From Bathymodiolus brooksi (taxonomy: Eukaryota > Mollusca > Bivalvia > Mytilida > Modiolidae), in the NCBI GenBank assembly GCA_963680875.1, contig OY804578.1, positions 2,542,001 to 2,606,000 of the forward strand: a stretch of DNA of 64,000 nt, in the 5' to 3' direction. The notes below the pieces were generated by a model that was given only the letters and a program-made list of their open reading frames with translations, was not told the DNA's origin and did no database searches. A program made the position numbers and the translations under genes. Positions 50,401 to 62,753 of this stretch are shown here, piece after piece (the first letter of the stretch is position 1; each line of letters begins with the position of its first letter).

Positions 50401-52196
50401 GCACCTATGTCTTATTTACGGTTATTTCTCTTTGTTTGTATAAAGTTGTTTGTAGGAGCACCTATGTCTTATTTACAGTTATTTCTGTTTGTTTGTATAA
50501 AGTTGTTTGTAGGAACACCTATGTCTTATTTACCGTTATTTCTGTTTGCTTGTATAAAGTTGTTTGTAGTAGCACCTATGTCTTATTTACAGTTAGTTCT
50601 GTTTGTTTGTATAAAGTTGTTTGTAGGAGCACCTATGTCTTATTTGCCGTTATTTCTGTTTGTTTGTATAAAGTTGTTTGTAGGAGCACCTATGTCTTAT
50701 TTGCCGTTATTTCTGTTTGTTTGTATAAAGTTGTTTGTAGGAGCACCTATGTCTTATTTACCGTTATTTCTGTTTGTTTGCATAAAGTTGTTTGTAGGAG
50801 CACCTATGTCTTATTTACAGTTAGTTCTGTTTGTTTGTATAAAGTTGTTTGTAGGAGCACCTATGTCTTATTTACCGTTATTTCTGTTTGTTTGTATAAA
50901 GTTGTTTGTAGGAGCACCTATGTCTTATTTACAGTTATTTCTGTTTGTTTGTATAAAGTTGTTTGTAGGAGCACCTATGTCTTATTTGCAGTTATTTCTG
51001 TTTGTTTGTATAAAGTTGTTTGTAGGAGCACCTATGTCTTATTTACAGTTATTTCTGTTTGTTTGTATAAAGTTGTTTGTAGGAGCACCTATGTCTTATT
51101 TACAGTTATTTCTGTTTGTTTGTATAAAGTTGTTTGTAGGAGCACCTATGTCTTATTTACGGTTATTTCTCTTTGTTTGTATAAAGTTGTTTGTAGGAGC
51201 ACCTATGTCTTATTTACCGTTATTTCTCTTTGTTTGTATAAAGTTGTTTGTAGGAACACCTATGTCTTATTTACCGTTATTTCTGTTTGTTTGTATAAAG
51301 TTGTTTGTAGGAGCACCTATGTCTTATTTACCGTTATTTCTCTTTGTTTTTATAAAGTTGTTTGTAGGAGCACCTATGTCTTATTTACCGTTATTTCTCT
51401 TTGTTTGTATAAAGTTGTTTGTAGGAGCACCTATGTCTTATTTACAGTTATTTCTGTTTGTTTGTATAAAGTTGTTTGTAGGAACACCTATGTCTTATTT
51501 ACCGTTATTTCTGTTTGTTTGTTTGTATAAAGTTGTTTGTAGGAGCACCTATGTCTTATTTACCGTTATTTCTGTTTGTTTGTTTGTTTGTATAAAGTTG
51601 TTTGTAGGAACACCTATGTCTTATTTACCGCTATTTCTGTTTGTTTGTATAAAGTTGTTTGTAGGAGCACCTATGTCTTATTTACAGTTATTTCTGTTTG
51701 TTTGTATAAAGTTGTTTGTAGGAACACCTATGTCTTATTTACCGTTATTTCTGTTTGTTTGTATAAAGTTGTTTGTAGGAACACCTATGTCTTATTTACC
51801 GTTATTTCTGTTTGTTTGCATAAAGTTGTTTGTAGGAGCACCTATGTCTTATTTACAGTTATTTCTGTCTGTTTGTATAAAGTTGTTTGTAGGAACACCT
51901 ATGTCTTATTTACCGTTATTTCTGTTTGTTTGTATAAAGTTCTTTGTAGGAGCACCTATGTCTTATTTACAGTTATTTCTGTTTGTTTGTATAAAGTTGT
52001 TTGTAGGAGCACCTATGTCTTATTTACAGTTATTTCTGTTTGTTTGTATAAAGTTGTTTGTAGGAACACCTATGTCTTATTTACCGTTATTTCTCTTCGT
52101 TTGTATAAAGTTGTTTGTAGGAGCACCTATGTCTTATTTACAGTTATTTCTGTTTGTTTGTATAAAGTTGTGTGTAGGAGCACCTGTTGTTTGTAG
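41458..52196. repeat. Satellite C duplicated segment pair, offset 5,956/5,899 bp
   Basis: About 41458-46297 matches 47414-52196 in order and type of variant units. The offset is 5,956 bp at the left and 5,899 bp after the middle, a difference of exactly one 57-bp unit. Translated stretches across the two copies (for example 44261-45631 and 50160-51530) appear identical. Confidence 0.85.
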
Positions 52197-53699
52197 GAAC
52201 ACCTATGTCTTATTTACAGTTATTTCTGTTTGTTTGTATAAAGTTGTTTGTAGGAGCACCTATGTCTTATTTAACGTTATTTCTCTTTGTTTGTATAAAG
52301 TTGTTTGTATGAGCACCTATGTCTTATTTACCGTTATTTCTGTTTGTTTGTATAAAGTTGTGTGTAGGAGCACCTGTTGTTTGTAGGAGCACCTATGTCT
52401 TATTTACCGTTATTTCTGTTTGTTTGTATAAAGTTGTTTGTAGGAGCACCTATGTCTTATTTACCGTTATTTCTCTTCGTGTGTATAAAGTTGTTTGTAG
52501 GAGCACCTATGTCTTATTTACAGTTATTTCTGTTTGTTTGTATAAAGTTGTTTGTAGGAACACCTATGTCTTATTTACAGTTATTTCTGTTTGTTTGTAT
52601 ACATTTGTTTGTAGGAGCACCTAAGTCTTATTTACAGTTATTTCTCTTTGTTTGTATAAAGTTGTTTGTAGGAGCACCTATGTCTTATTTACCGTTATTT
52701 CTGTTTGTTTGTATACAGTTGTTTGTAGGAACACCTATGTCTTATTTACCGTTATTTCTGTTTGTTTGTATAAATTTGTTTGTAGGAACACCTATGTCTT
52801 ATTTACCGTTATTTCTGTTTGTTTGTATAAATTTGTTTGTAGGAACACCTATGTCTTATTTACAGTTATTTCTGTTTGTTTGTATAAAGTTGTTTGAAGG
52901 AGCACCTATGTCTTATTTACCGTTATTTCTGTTTGTTTGTATAAAGTTGTTTGTAGGAACACCTATGTCTTATTTACCGTTATTTCTGTTTGTTTGTATA
53001 AAGTTGTTTGTAGGAGCACCTATGTCTTATTTACCGTTATTTCTGTTTGTTTGTATAAAGTTGTTTGTAGGAACACCTATGTCTTATTTACCGTTATTTA
53101 TGTTTGTTTGTATAAAGTTGTTTGTAGGAACACCTATATCTTATTCACAGTTATTTCTGTTTGTTTGTATAAAGTTGTTTGTAGGAACACCTATGTCTTA
53201 TTTACCGTTATTTCTGTTTGTTTGTATAAAGTTGTTTGTAGGAGCACCAATGTCTTATTTACAGTTATTTCTGTTTGTTTGTATAAAGTTGTTTGCAGGA
53301 GCACCTATGTCTTATTTACCGTTATTTCTGTTTGTTTGTATAAAGTTGTTTGTAGGAGCACCTATGTCTTATTTACCGTTATTTCTGTTTGTTTGTATAA
53401 AGTTGTTTGCAGGAGCACCTATGTCTTATTTACCGTTATTTCTGTTTGTTTGTATAAAGTTGTTTGTAGGAGCACCTATGTCTTATTTACCGTTATTTCT
53501 CTTTGTTTGTATAAAGTTGTTTGTAGGAGCACCTATGTCCTATTTACCGTTATTTCTCTTCGTTTGTATAAAGTTGTTTGTAGGAACACCTATGTCTTAT
53601 TTACCGTTATTTCTGTTTGTTTGTATAAAGTTGTTTGTAGGAGCACCTATGTCTTATTTACAGTTATTTCTGTTTGTTTGTATAAATTTGTTTGTAGGA

Positions 53700-56600
53700 A
53701 CACCTATGTCTTATTTACAGTTATTTCTGTTTGTTTGTATAAAGTTGTTTGAAGGAGCACCTATGTCTTATTTACCGTTATTTCTGTTTGTTTGTATAAA
53801 GTTGTTTGTAGGAACACCTATGTCTTATTTACCGTTATTTCTGTTTGTTTGTATAAAGTTGTTTGTAGGAGCACCTATGTCTTATTTACCGTTATTTCTG
53901 TTTGTTTGTATAAAGTTGTTTGTAGGAACACCTATGTCTTATTTACCGTTATTTCTGTTTGTTTGTATAAAGTTGTTTGTAGGAACACCTATGTCTTATT
54001 CACAGTTATTTCTGTTTGTTTGTATAAAGTTGTTTGTAGGAACACCTATGTCTTATTTACCGTTATTTCTGTTTGTTTGTATAAAGTTGTTTGTAGGAGC
54101 ACCAATGTCTTATTTACAGTTATTTCTGTTTGTTTGTATAAAGTTGTTTGCAGGAGCACCTATGTCTTATTTACCGTTATTTCTGTTTGTTTGTATCAAG
54201 TTGTTTGTATGAGCACTTATGTCTTATTTACCGTTATTTCTGTTTGTTTGTATAAAGTTGTGTGTAGGAGCACCTGTTGTTTGTAGGAACACCTATGTCT
54301 TATTTACAGTTATTTCTGTTTGTTTGTATAAAGTTGTTTGTAGGAGCACCTATGTCTTATTTACCGTTATTTCTCTTTGTTTGTATAAAGTTGTTTGTAG
54401 GAGCACCTATGTCTTATTTACCGTTATTTCTGTTTGTTTGTATACAGTTGTTTGTAAGAGCAACTATGTCTTATTTACAGTTATTTCTGTTTGTTTGTAT
54501 AAAGTTGTTTGTAGGAACACCTATGTCTTATTTACCGTTATTTCTCTTTGTTTGTATAAAGTTGTTTGTAGGAACACCTATGTCTTATTTACCGTTATTT
54601 CTGTTTGTTTGTATAAAGTTGTTTGTAGGAGCACCTATGTCTTATTTACAGTTCTTTCTCTTTGTTTATATAAAGTTGTTTGTAGGAACACCTATGTCTT
54701 ATTTACCGTTATTTCTGTTTGTTTGTATAAAGTTGTTTGTAGGAGCACCTATGTCTTATTTACAGTTAGTTCTGTTTGTTTGTATAAAGTTGTTTGTAGG
54801 AGCACCTATGTCTTATTTACCGTTATTTCTGTTTGTTTGTATAAAGTTGTTTGTAGGAGCACCTATGTCTTATTTACCGTTATTTCTGTTTGTTTGTATA
54901 AAGTTGTTTGTAGGAGCACCTATGTCTTATTTACAGTTATTTCTGTTTGTTTGTATAAAGTTGTTTGTAGGAGCACCCATGTCTTATTTACCGTTATTTC
55001 TGTTTGTTTGTATAAAGTTGTTTGTAGGAGCACCTATGTCTTATTTACAGTTATTTCTGTTTGTTTGTATAAAGTTGTTTGTAGGAACACCTGTCTTATT
55101 TACCGTTATTTCTGTTTGTTTGTATAAAGTTGTTTGTAGGAACACCTGTCTTATTTACCGTTATTTCTGTTTGTTTGTATAAAGTTGTTTGTTGGAACAC
55201 CTATGTCTTATTTACCGTTATTTCTGTTTGTTTGTATAAAGTTGTTTGTAGGAACACCTGTCTTATTTACCGTTATTTCTGTTTGTTTGTATAAAGTTGT
55301 TTGTAGGAGCACCTATGTCTTATTTACCGTTTTTTCTGTTTGTTTGTATAAAGTTGTTTGTAGGAGCACCTATGTCTTATTTACCGTTATTTCTGTTTGT
55401 TTGTATAAAGTTGTTTGTAGGAGCACCTATGTCTTATTTACCGTTATTTCTGTTTGTTTGCATACAGTTGTTTGTAGGAGCACCTATGTCTTATTTACCG
55501 TTATTTCTCTTTGTTTGTATAAAGTTGTTTGTAGGAGCACCTATGTCTTATTTACCGTTATTTCTGTTTGTTTGTATAAAGTTGTTTGTAGGAGCACCTA
55601 TGTCTTATTTACCGTTATTTCTCTTTGTTTGTATAAAGTTGTTTGTAGAAGCACCTATGTCTTATTTACAGTTATTCCTGTTTGTTTGTATAAAGTTGTT
55701 TGTAGGAGCACCTATGTCTTATTTACCGTTATTTCTGTTTGTTTGTATAAAGTTGTTTGTAGGAACACCTATGTCTTATTTACCGTTATTTCTGTTTGCT
55801 TGTATAAAGTTGTTTGTAGGAGCACCTATGTCTTATTTACCGTTATTTCTCTTTGTTTGTATAAAGTTGTTTGTATGAGCACCTATGTCTTATTTACAGT
55901 TATTTCTGTTTGTTTGTATAAAGTTGTGTGTAGGAGCACCTGTTGTTTGTAGGAACACCTATGTCTTATTTACAGTTATTTCTGTTTGTTTGTATAAAGT
56001 TGTTTGTAGGAGCACCTATTTCTTATTTACCGTTATTTCTCTTTGTTTGTATAAAGTTGTTTGTAGGAGCACCTATGTCTTATTTACCGTTATTTCTGTT
56101 TGTTTGTATAACGTTGTTTGTAGGAGCACCTATGTCTTATTTACGGTTATTTCTGTTTGTTTGTATAAAGTTGTTTGTAGGAGCACCTATGTCTTATTTA
56201 CAGTTATTTCTGTTTGTTTGTATAAAGTTGTTTGTAGGAACACCTATGTCTTATTTACCGTTATTTCTGTTTGCTTGTATAAAGTTGTTTGTAGTAGCAC
56301 CTATGTCTTATTTACAGTTAGTTCTGTTTGTTTGTATAAAGTTGTTTGTAGGAGCACCTATGTCTTATTTACCGTTATTTCTGTTTGTTTGTATAAAGTT
56401 GTTTGTAGGAGCACGTATGTCTTATTTGCCGTTATTTCTGTTTGTTTGAATAAAGTTGTTTGTAGGAGCACCTATGTCTTATTTACCGTTATTTCTGTTT
56501 GTTTGTATAAAGTTGTTTGTAGGAACACCTATGTCTTATTTACCGTTATTTCTGTTTGTTTGTATAAAGTTGTTTGTAGGAGCACCTATGTCTTATTTAC

Positions 56601-59600
56601 AGTTAGTTCTTTTTGTTTGTATAAAGTTGTTTGTAGGAGCACCTATGTCTTATTTACCGTTATTTCTGTTTGTTTGTATAAAGTTGTTTGTAGGAGCACC
56701 TATGTCTTATTTACAGTTATTTCTGTTTGTTTGTATAAAGTTGTTTGTAGGAGCACCTATGTCTTATTTGCAGTTATTTCTGTTTGTTTGTATACAGTTG
56801 TTTGTAGGAGCACCTATGTCTTATTTACAGTTATTTCTGTTTGTTTGTATAAAGTTGTTTGTAGGAGCACCTATGTCTTATTTACAGTTATTTCTGTTTG
56901 TTTGTATAAAGTTGTTTGTAGGAGCACCTATGTCTTATTTACGGTTATTTCTCTTTGTTTGTATAAAGTTGTTTGTAGGAGCACCTATGTCTTATTTACC
57001 GTTATTTCTCTTTGTTTGTATAAAGTTGTTTGTAGGAACACCTATGTCTTATTTACCGTTATTTCTGTTTGTTTGTATAAAGTTGTTTGTAGGAGCACCT
57101 ATGTCTTATTTACCGTTATTTCTCTTTGTTTGTATAAAGTTGTTTGTAGGAGCACCTATGTCTTATTTACCGTTATTTCTCTTTGTTTGTATAAAGTTGT
57201 TTGTAGGAGCACCTATGTCTTATTTACAGTTATTTCTGTTTGTTTGTATAAAGTTGTTTGTAGGAACACCTATGTCTTATTTACCGTTATTTCTGTTTGT
57301 TTGTTTGTATAAAGTTGTTTGTAGGAGCACCTATGTCTTATTTACCGTTATTTCTGTTTGTTTGTTTGTTTGTATAAAGTTGTTTGTAGGAACACCTATG
57401 TCTTATTTACCGCTATTTCTGTTTGTTTGTATAAAGTTGTTTGTAGGAGCACCTATGTCTTATTTACAGTTATTTCTGTTTGTTTGTATAAAGTTGTTTG
57501 TAGGAACACCTATGTCTTATTTACCGTTATTTCTGTTTATTTGTATAAAGTTGTTTGTAGGAACACCTATGTCTTATTTACCGTTATTTCTGTTTGTTTG
57601 TATAAAGTTGTTTGTAGGAGCACCTATGTCTTATTTACAGTTATTTCTGTCTGTTTGTATAAAGTTGTTTGTAGGAACACCTATGTCTTATTTACCGTTA
57701 TTTCTGTTTGTTTGTATAAAGTTCTTTGTAGGAGCACCTATGTCTTATTTACAGTTATTTCTGTTTGTTTGTATAAAGTTGTTTGTAGGAGCACCTATGT
57801 CTTATTTACAGTTATTTCTGTTTGTTTGTATAAAGTTGTTTGTAGGAGCACCTATGTCTTATTTACAGTTATTTCTGTTTGTTTGTATAAAGTTGTTTGT
57901 AGGAACACCTATGTCTTATTTACCGTTATTTCTCTTCGTTTGTATAAAGTTGTTTGTAGGAGCACCTATGTCTTATTTACAGTTATTTCTGTTTGTTTGT
58001 ATAAAGTTGTGTGTAGGAGCACCTGTTGTTTGTAGGAACACCTATGTCTTATTTACAGTTATTTCTGTTTGTTTGTATAAAGTTGTTTGTAGGAGCACCT
58101 ATGTCTTATTTAACGTTATTTCTCTTTGTTTGTATAAAGTTGTTTGTATGAGCACCTATGTCTTATTTACCGTTATTTCTGTTTGTTTGTATAAAGTTGT
58201 GTGTAGGAGCACCTGTTGTTTGTAGGAGCACCTATGTCTTATTTACCGTTATTTCTGTTTGTTTGTATAAAGTTGTTTGTAGGAGCACCTATGTCTTATT
58301 TACCGTTATTTCTGTTTGTTTGTATAAAGTTGTTTGTAGGAACACCTATGTCTTATTTACCGTTATTTCTGTTTGTTTGTATAAAGTTGTTTGTAGGAGC
58401 ACCTATGTCTTATTTACCGTTATTTCTGTTTGTTTGTATAAAGTTGTTTGTAGGAACACCTATGTCTTATTTACCGTTATTTCTGTTTGTTTGTATAAAG
58501 TTGTTTGTAGGAACACCTATGTCTTATTCACAGTTATTTCTGTTTGTTTGTATAAGGTTGTTTGTAGGAACACCTATGTCTTATTTACCGTTATTTCTGT
58601 TTGTTTGTATAAAGTTGTTTGTAGGAGCACCAATGTCTTATTTACAGTTATTTCTGTTTGTTTGTATAAAGTTGTTTGCAGGAGCACCTATGTCTTATTT
58701 ACCGTTATTTCTGTTTGTTTGTATAAAGTTGTTTGTATGAGCACTTATGTCTTATTTACCGTTATTTCTGTTTGTTTGTATAAAGTTGTGTGTAGGAGCA
58801 CCTGTTGTTTGTAGGAACACCTATGTCTTATTTACAGTTATTTCTGTTTGTTTGTATAAAGTTGTTTGTAGGAGCACCTATGTCTTATTTACCGTTATTT
58901 CTCTTTGTTTGTATAAAGTTGTTTGTAGGAGCACCTATGTCTTATTTACCGTTATTTCTGTTTGTTTGTATACAGTTGTTTGTAAGAGCACCTATGTCTT
59001 ATTTACAGTTATTTCTGTTTGTTTGTATAAAGTTGTTTGTAGGAACACCTATGTCTTATTTACCGTTATTTCTCTTTGTTTGTATAAAGTTGTTTGTAGG
59101 AACACCTATGTCTTATTTACCGTTATTTCTGTTTGTTTGTATAAAGTTGTTTGTAGGAGCACCTATGTCTTATTTACAGTTCTTTCTCTTTGTTTGTATA
59201 AAGTTGTTTGTAGGAACACCTATGTCTTATTTACCGTTATTTCTGTTTGTTTGTATAAAGTTGTTTGTAGGAGCACCTATGTCTTATTTACAGTTAGTTC
59301 TGTTTGTTTGTATAAAGTTGTTTGTAGGAGCACCTATGTCTTATTTACCGTTATTTCTGTTTGTTTGTATAAAGTTGTTTGTAGGAGCACCTATGTCTTA
59401 TTTACCGTTATTTCTGTTTGTTTGTATAAAGTTGTTTGTAGGAGCACCTATGTCTTATTTACAGTTATTTCTGTTTGTTTGTATAAAGTTGTTTGTAGGA
59501 GCACCCATGTCTTATTTACCGTTATTTCTGTTTGTTTGTATAAAGTTGTTTGTAGGAGCACCTATGTCTTATTTACAGTTATTTCTGTTTGTTTGTATAA

Positions 59601-62600
59601 AGTTGTTTGTAGGAACACCTGTCTTATTTACCGTTATTTCTGTTTGTTTGTATAAAGTTGTTTGTAGGAACACCTGTCTTATTTACCGTTATTTCTGTTT
59701 GTTTGTATAAAGTTGTTTGTTGGAACACCTATGTCTTATTTACCGTTATTTCTGTTTGTTTGTATAAAGTTGTTTGTAGGAACACCTGTCTTATTTACCG
59801 TTATTTCTGTTTGTTTGTATAAAGTTGTTTGTAGGAGCACCTATGTCTTATTTACCGTTTTTTCTGTTTGTTTGTATAAAGTTGTTTGTAGGAGCACCTA
59901 TGTCTTATTTACCGTTATTTCTGTTTGTTTGTATAAAGTTGTTTGTAGGAGCACCTATGTCTTATTTACCGTTATTTCTGTTTGTTTGCATACAGTTGTT
60001 TGTAGGAGCACCTATGTCTTATTTACCGTTATTTCTCTTTGTTTGTATAAAGTTGTTTGTAGGAGCACCTATGTCTTATTTACCGTTATTTCTGTTTGTT
60101 TGTATAAAGTTGTTTGTAGGAGCACCTATGTCTTATTTACCGTTATTTCTCTTTGTTTGTATAAAGTTGTTTGTAGAAGCACCTATGTCTTATTTACAGT
60201 TATTCCTGTTTGTTTGTATAAAGTTGTTTGTAGGAGCACCTATGTCTTATTTACCGTTATTTCTGTTTGTTTGTATAAAGTTGTTTGTAGGAACACCTAT
60301 GTCTTATTTACCGTTATTTCTGTTTGCTTGTATAAAGTTGTTTGTAGGAGCACCTATGTCTTATTTACCGTTATTTCTCTTTGTTTGTATAAAGTTGTTT
60401 GTATGAGCACCTATGTCTTATTTACAGTTATTTCTGTTTGTTTGTATAAAGTTGTGTGTAGGAGCACCTGTTGTTTGTAGGAACACCTATGTCTTATTTA
60501 CAGTTATTTCTGTTTGTTTGTATAAAGTTGTTTGTAGGAGCACCTATTTCTTATTTACCGTTATTTCTCTTTGTTTGTATAAAGTTGTTTGTAGGAGCAC
60601 CTATGTCTTATTTACCGTTATTTCTGTTTGTTTGTATAACGTTGTTTGTAGGAGCACCTATGTCTTATTTACGGTTATTTCTGTTTGTTTGTATAAAGTT
60701 GTTTGTAGGAGCACCTATGTCTTATTTACAGTTATTTCTGTTTGTTTGTATAAAGTTGTTTGTAGGAACACCTATGTCTTATTTACCGTTATTTCTGTTT
60801 GCTTGTATAAAGTTGTTTGTAGTAGCACCTATGTCTTATTTACAGTTAGTTCTGTTTGTTTGTATAAAGTTGTTTGTAGGAGCACCTATGTCTTATTTAC
60901 CGTTATTTCTGTTTGTTTGTATAAAGTTGTTTGTAGGAGCACGTATGTCTTATTTGCCGTTATTTCTGTTTGTTTGAATAAAGTTGTTTGTAGGAGCACC
61001 TATGTCTTATTTACCGTTATTTCTGTTTGTTTGTATAAAGTTGTTTGTAGGAACACCTATGTCTTATTTACCGTTATTTCTGTTTGTTTGTATAAAGTTG
61101 TTTGTAGGAGCACCTATGTCTTATTTACAGTTAGTTCTTTTTGTTTGTATAAAGTTGTTTGTAGGAGCACCTATGTCTTATTTACCGTTATTTCTGTTTG
61201 TTTGTATAAAGTTGTTTGTAGGAGCACCTATGTCTTATTTACAGTTATTTCTGTTTGTTTGTATAAAGTTGTTTGTAGGAGCACCTATGTCTTATTTGCA
61301 GTTATTTCTGTTTGTTTGTATACAGTTGTTTGTAGGAGCACCTATGTCTTATTTACAGTTATTTCTGTTTGTTTGTATAAAGTTGTTTGTAGGAGCACCT
61401 ATGTCTTATTTACAGTTATTTCTGTTTGTTTGTATAAAGTTGTTTGTAGGAGCACCTATGTCTTATTTACGGTTATTTCTCTTTGTTTGTATAAAGTTGT
61501 TTGTAGGAGCACCTATGTCTTATTTACCGTTATTTCTCTTTGTTTGTATAAAGTTGTTTGTAGGAACACCTATGTCTTATTTACCGTTATTTCTGTTTGT
61601 TTGTATAAAGTTGTTTGTAGGAGCACCTATGTCTTATTTACCGTTATTTCTCTTTGTTTGTATAAAGTTGTTTGTAGGAGCACCTATGTCTTATTTACCG
61701 TTATTTCTCTTTGTTTGTATAAAGTTGTTTGTAGGAGCACCTATGTCTTATTTACAGTTATTTCTGTTTGTTTGTATAAAGTTGTTTGTAGGAACACCTA
61801 TGTCTTATTTACCGTTATTTCTGTTTGTTTGTTTGTATAAAGTTGTTTGTAGGAGCACCTATGTCTTATTTACCGTTATTTCTGTTTGTTTGTTTGTTTG
61901 TATAAAGTTGTTTGTAGGAACACCTATGTCTTATTTACCGCTATTTCTGTTTGTTTGTATAAAGTTGTTTGTAGGAGCACCTATGTCTTATTTACAGTTA
62001 TTTCTGTTTGTTTGTATAAAGTTGTTTGTAGGAACACCTATGTCTTATTTACCGTTATTTCTGTTTGTTTGTATAAAGTTGTTTGTAGGAACACCTATGT
62101 CTTATTTACCGTTATTTCTGTTTGTTTGTATAAAGTTGTTTGTAGGAGCACCTATGTCTTATTTACAGTTATTTCTGTCTGTTTGTATAAAGTTGTTTGT
62201 AGGAACACCTATGTCTTATTTACCGTTATTTCTGTTTGTTTGTATAAAGTTCTTTGTAGGAGCACCTATGTCTTATTTACAGTTATTTCTGTTTGTTTGT
62301 ATAAAGTTGTTTGTAGGAGCACCTATGTCTTATTTACAGTTATTTCTGTTTGTTTGTATAAAGTTGTTTGTAGGAGCACCTATGTCTTATTTACAGTTAT
62401 TTCTGTTTGTTTGTATAAAGTTGTTTGTAGGAACACCTATGTCTTATTTACCGTTATTTCTCTTCGTTTGTATAAAGTTGTTTGTAGGAGCACCTATGTC
62501 TTATTTACAGTTATTTCTGTTTGTTTGTATAAAGTTGTGTGTAGGAGCACCTGTTGTTTGTAGGAACACCTATGTCTTATTTACAGTTATTTCTGTTTGT

Positions 62601-62753
62601 TTGTATAAAGTTGTTTGTAGGAGCACCTATGTCTTATTTAACGTTATTTCTCTTTGTTTGTATAAAGTTGTTTGTATGAGCACCTATGTCTTATTTACCG
62701 TTATTTCTGTTTGTTTGTATAAAGTTGTGTGTAGGAGCACCTGTTGTTTGTAG
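53700..62753. repeat. Satellite C duplicated segment pair, offset 4,528 bp
   Basis: About 53.7-58.2 kb matches 58.2-62.75 kb. Features at 54219, 55185, 55885, 56456 and 57358 recur at 58747, 59713, 60413, 60984 and 61886, all exactly 4,528 bp apart. Rare variants (CCGTTTTTTCTG, CACCTATTTCTT, GTATAACGTTG) are shared by both copies. A few private differences exist, for example AGAGCAACTATG at 54457 against AGAGCACCTATG at 58985. Confidence 0.88.
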
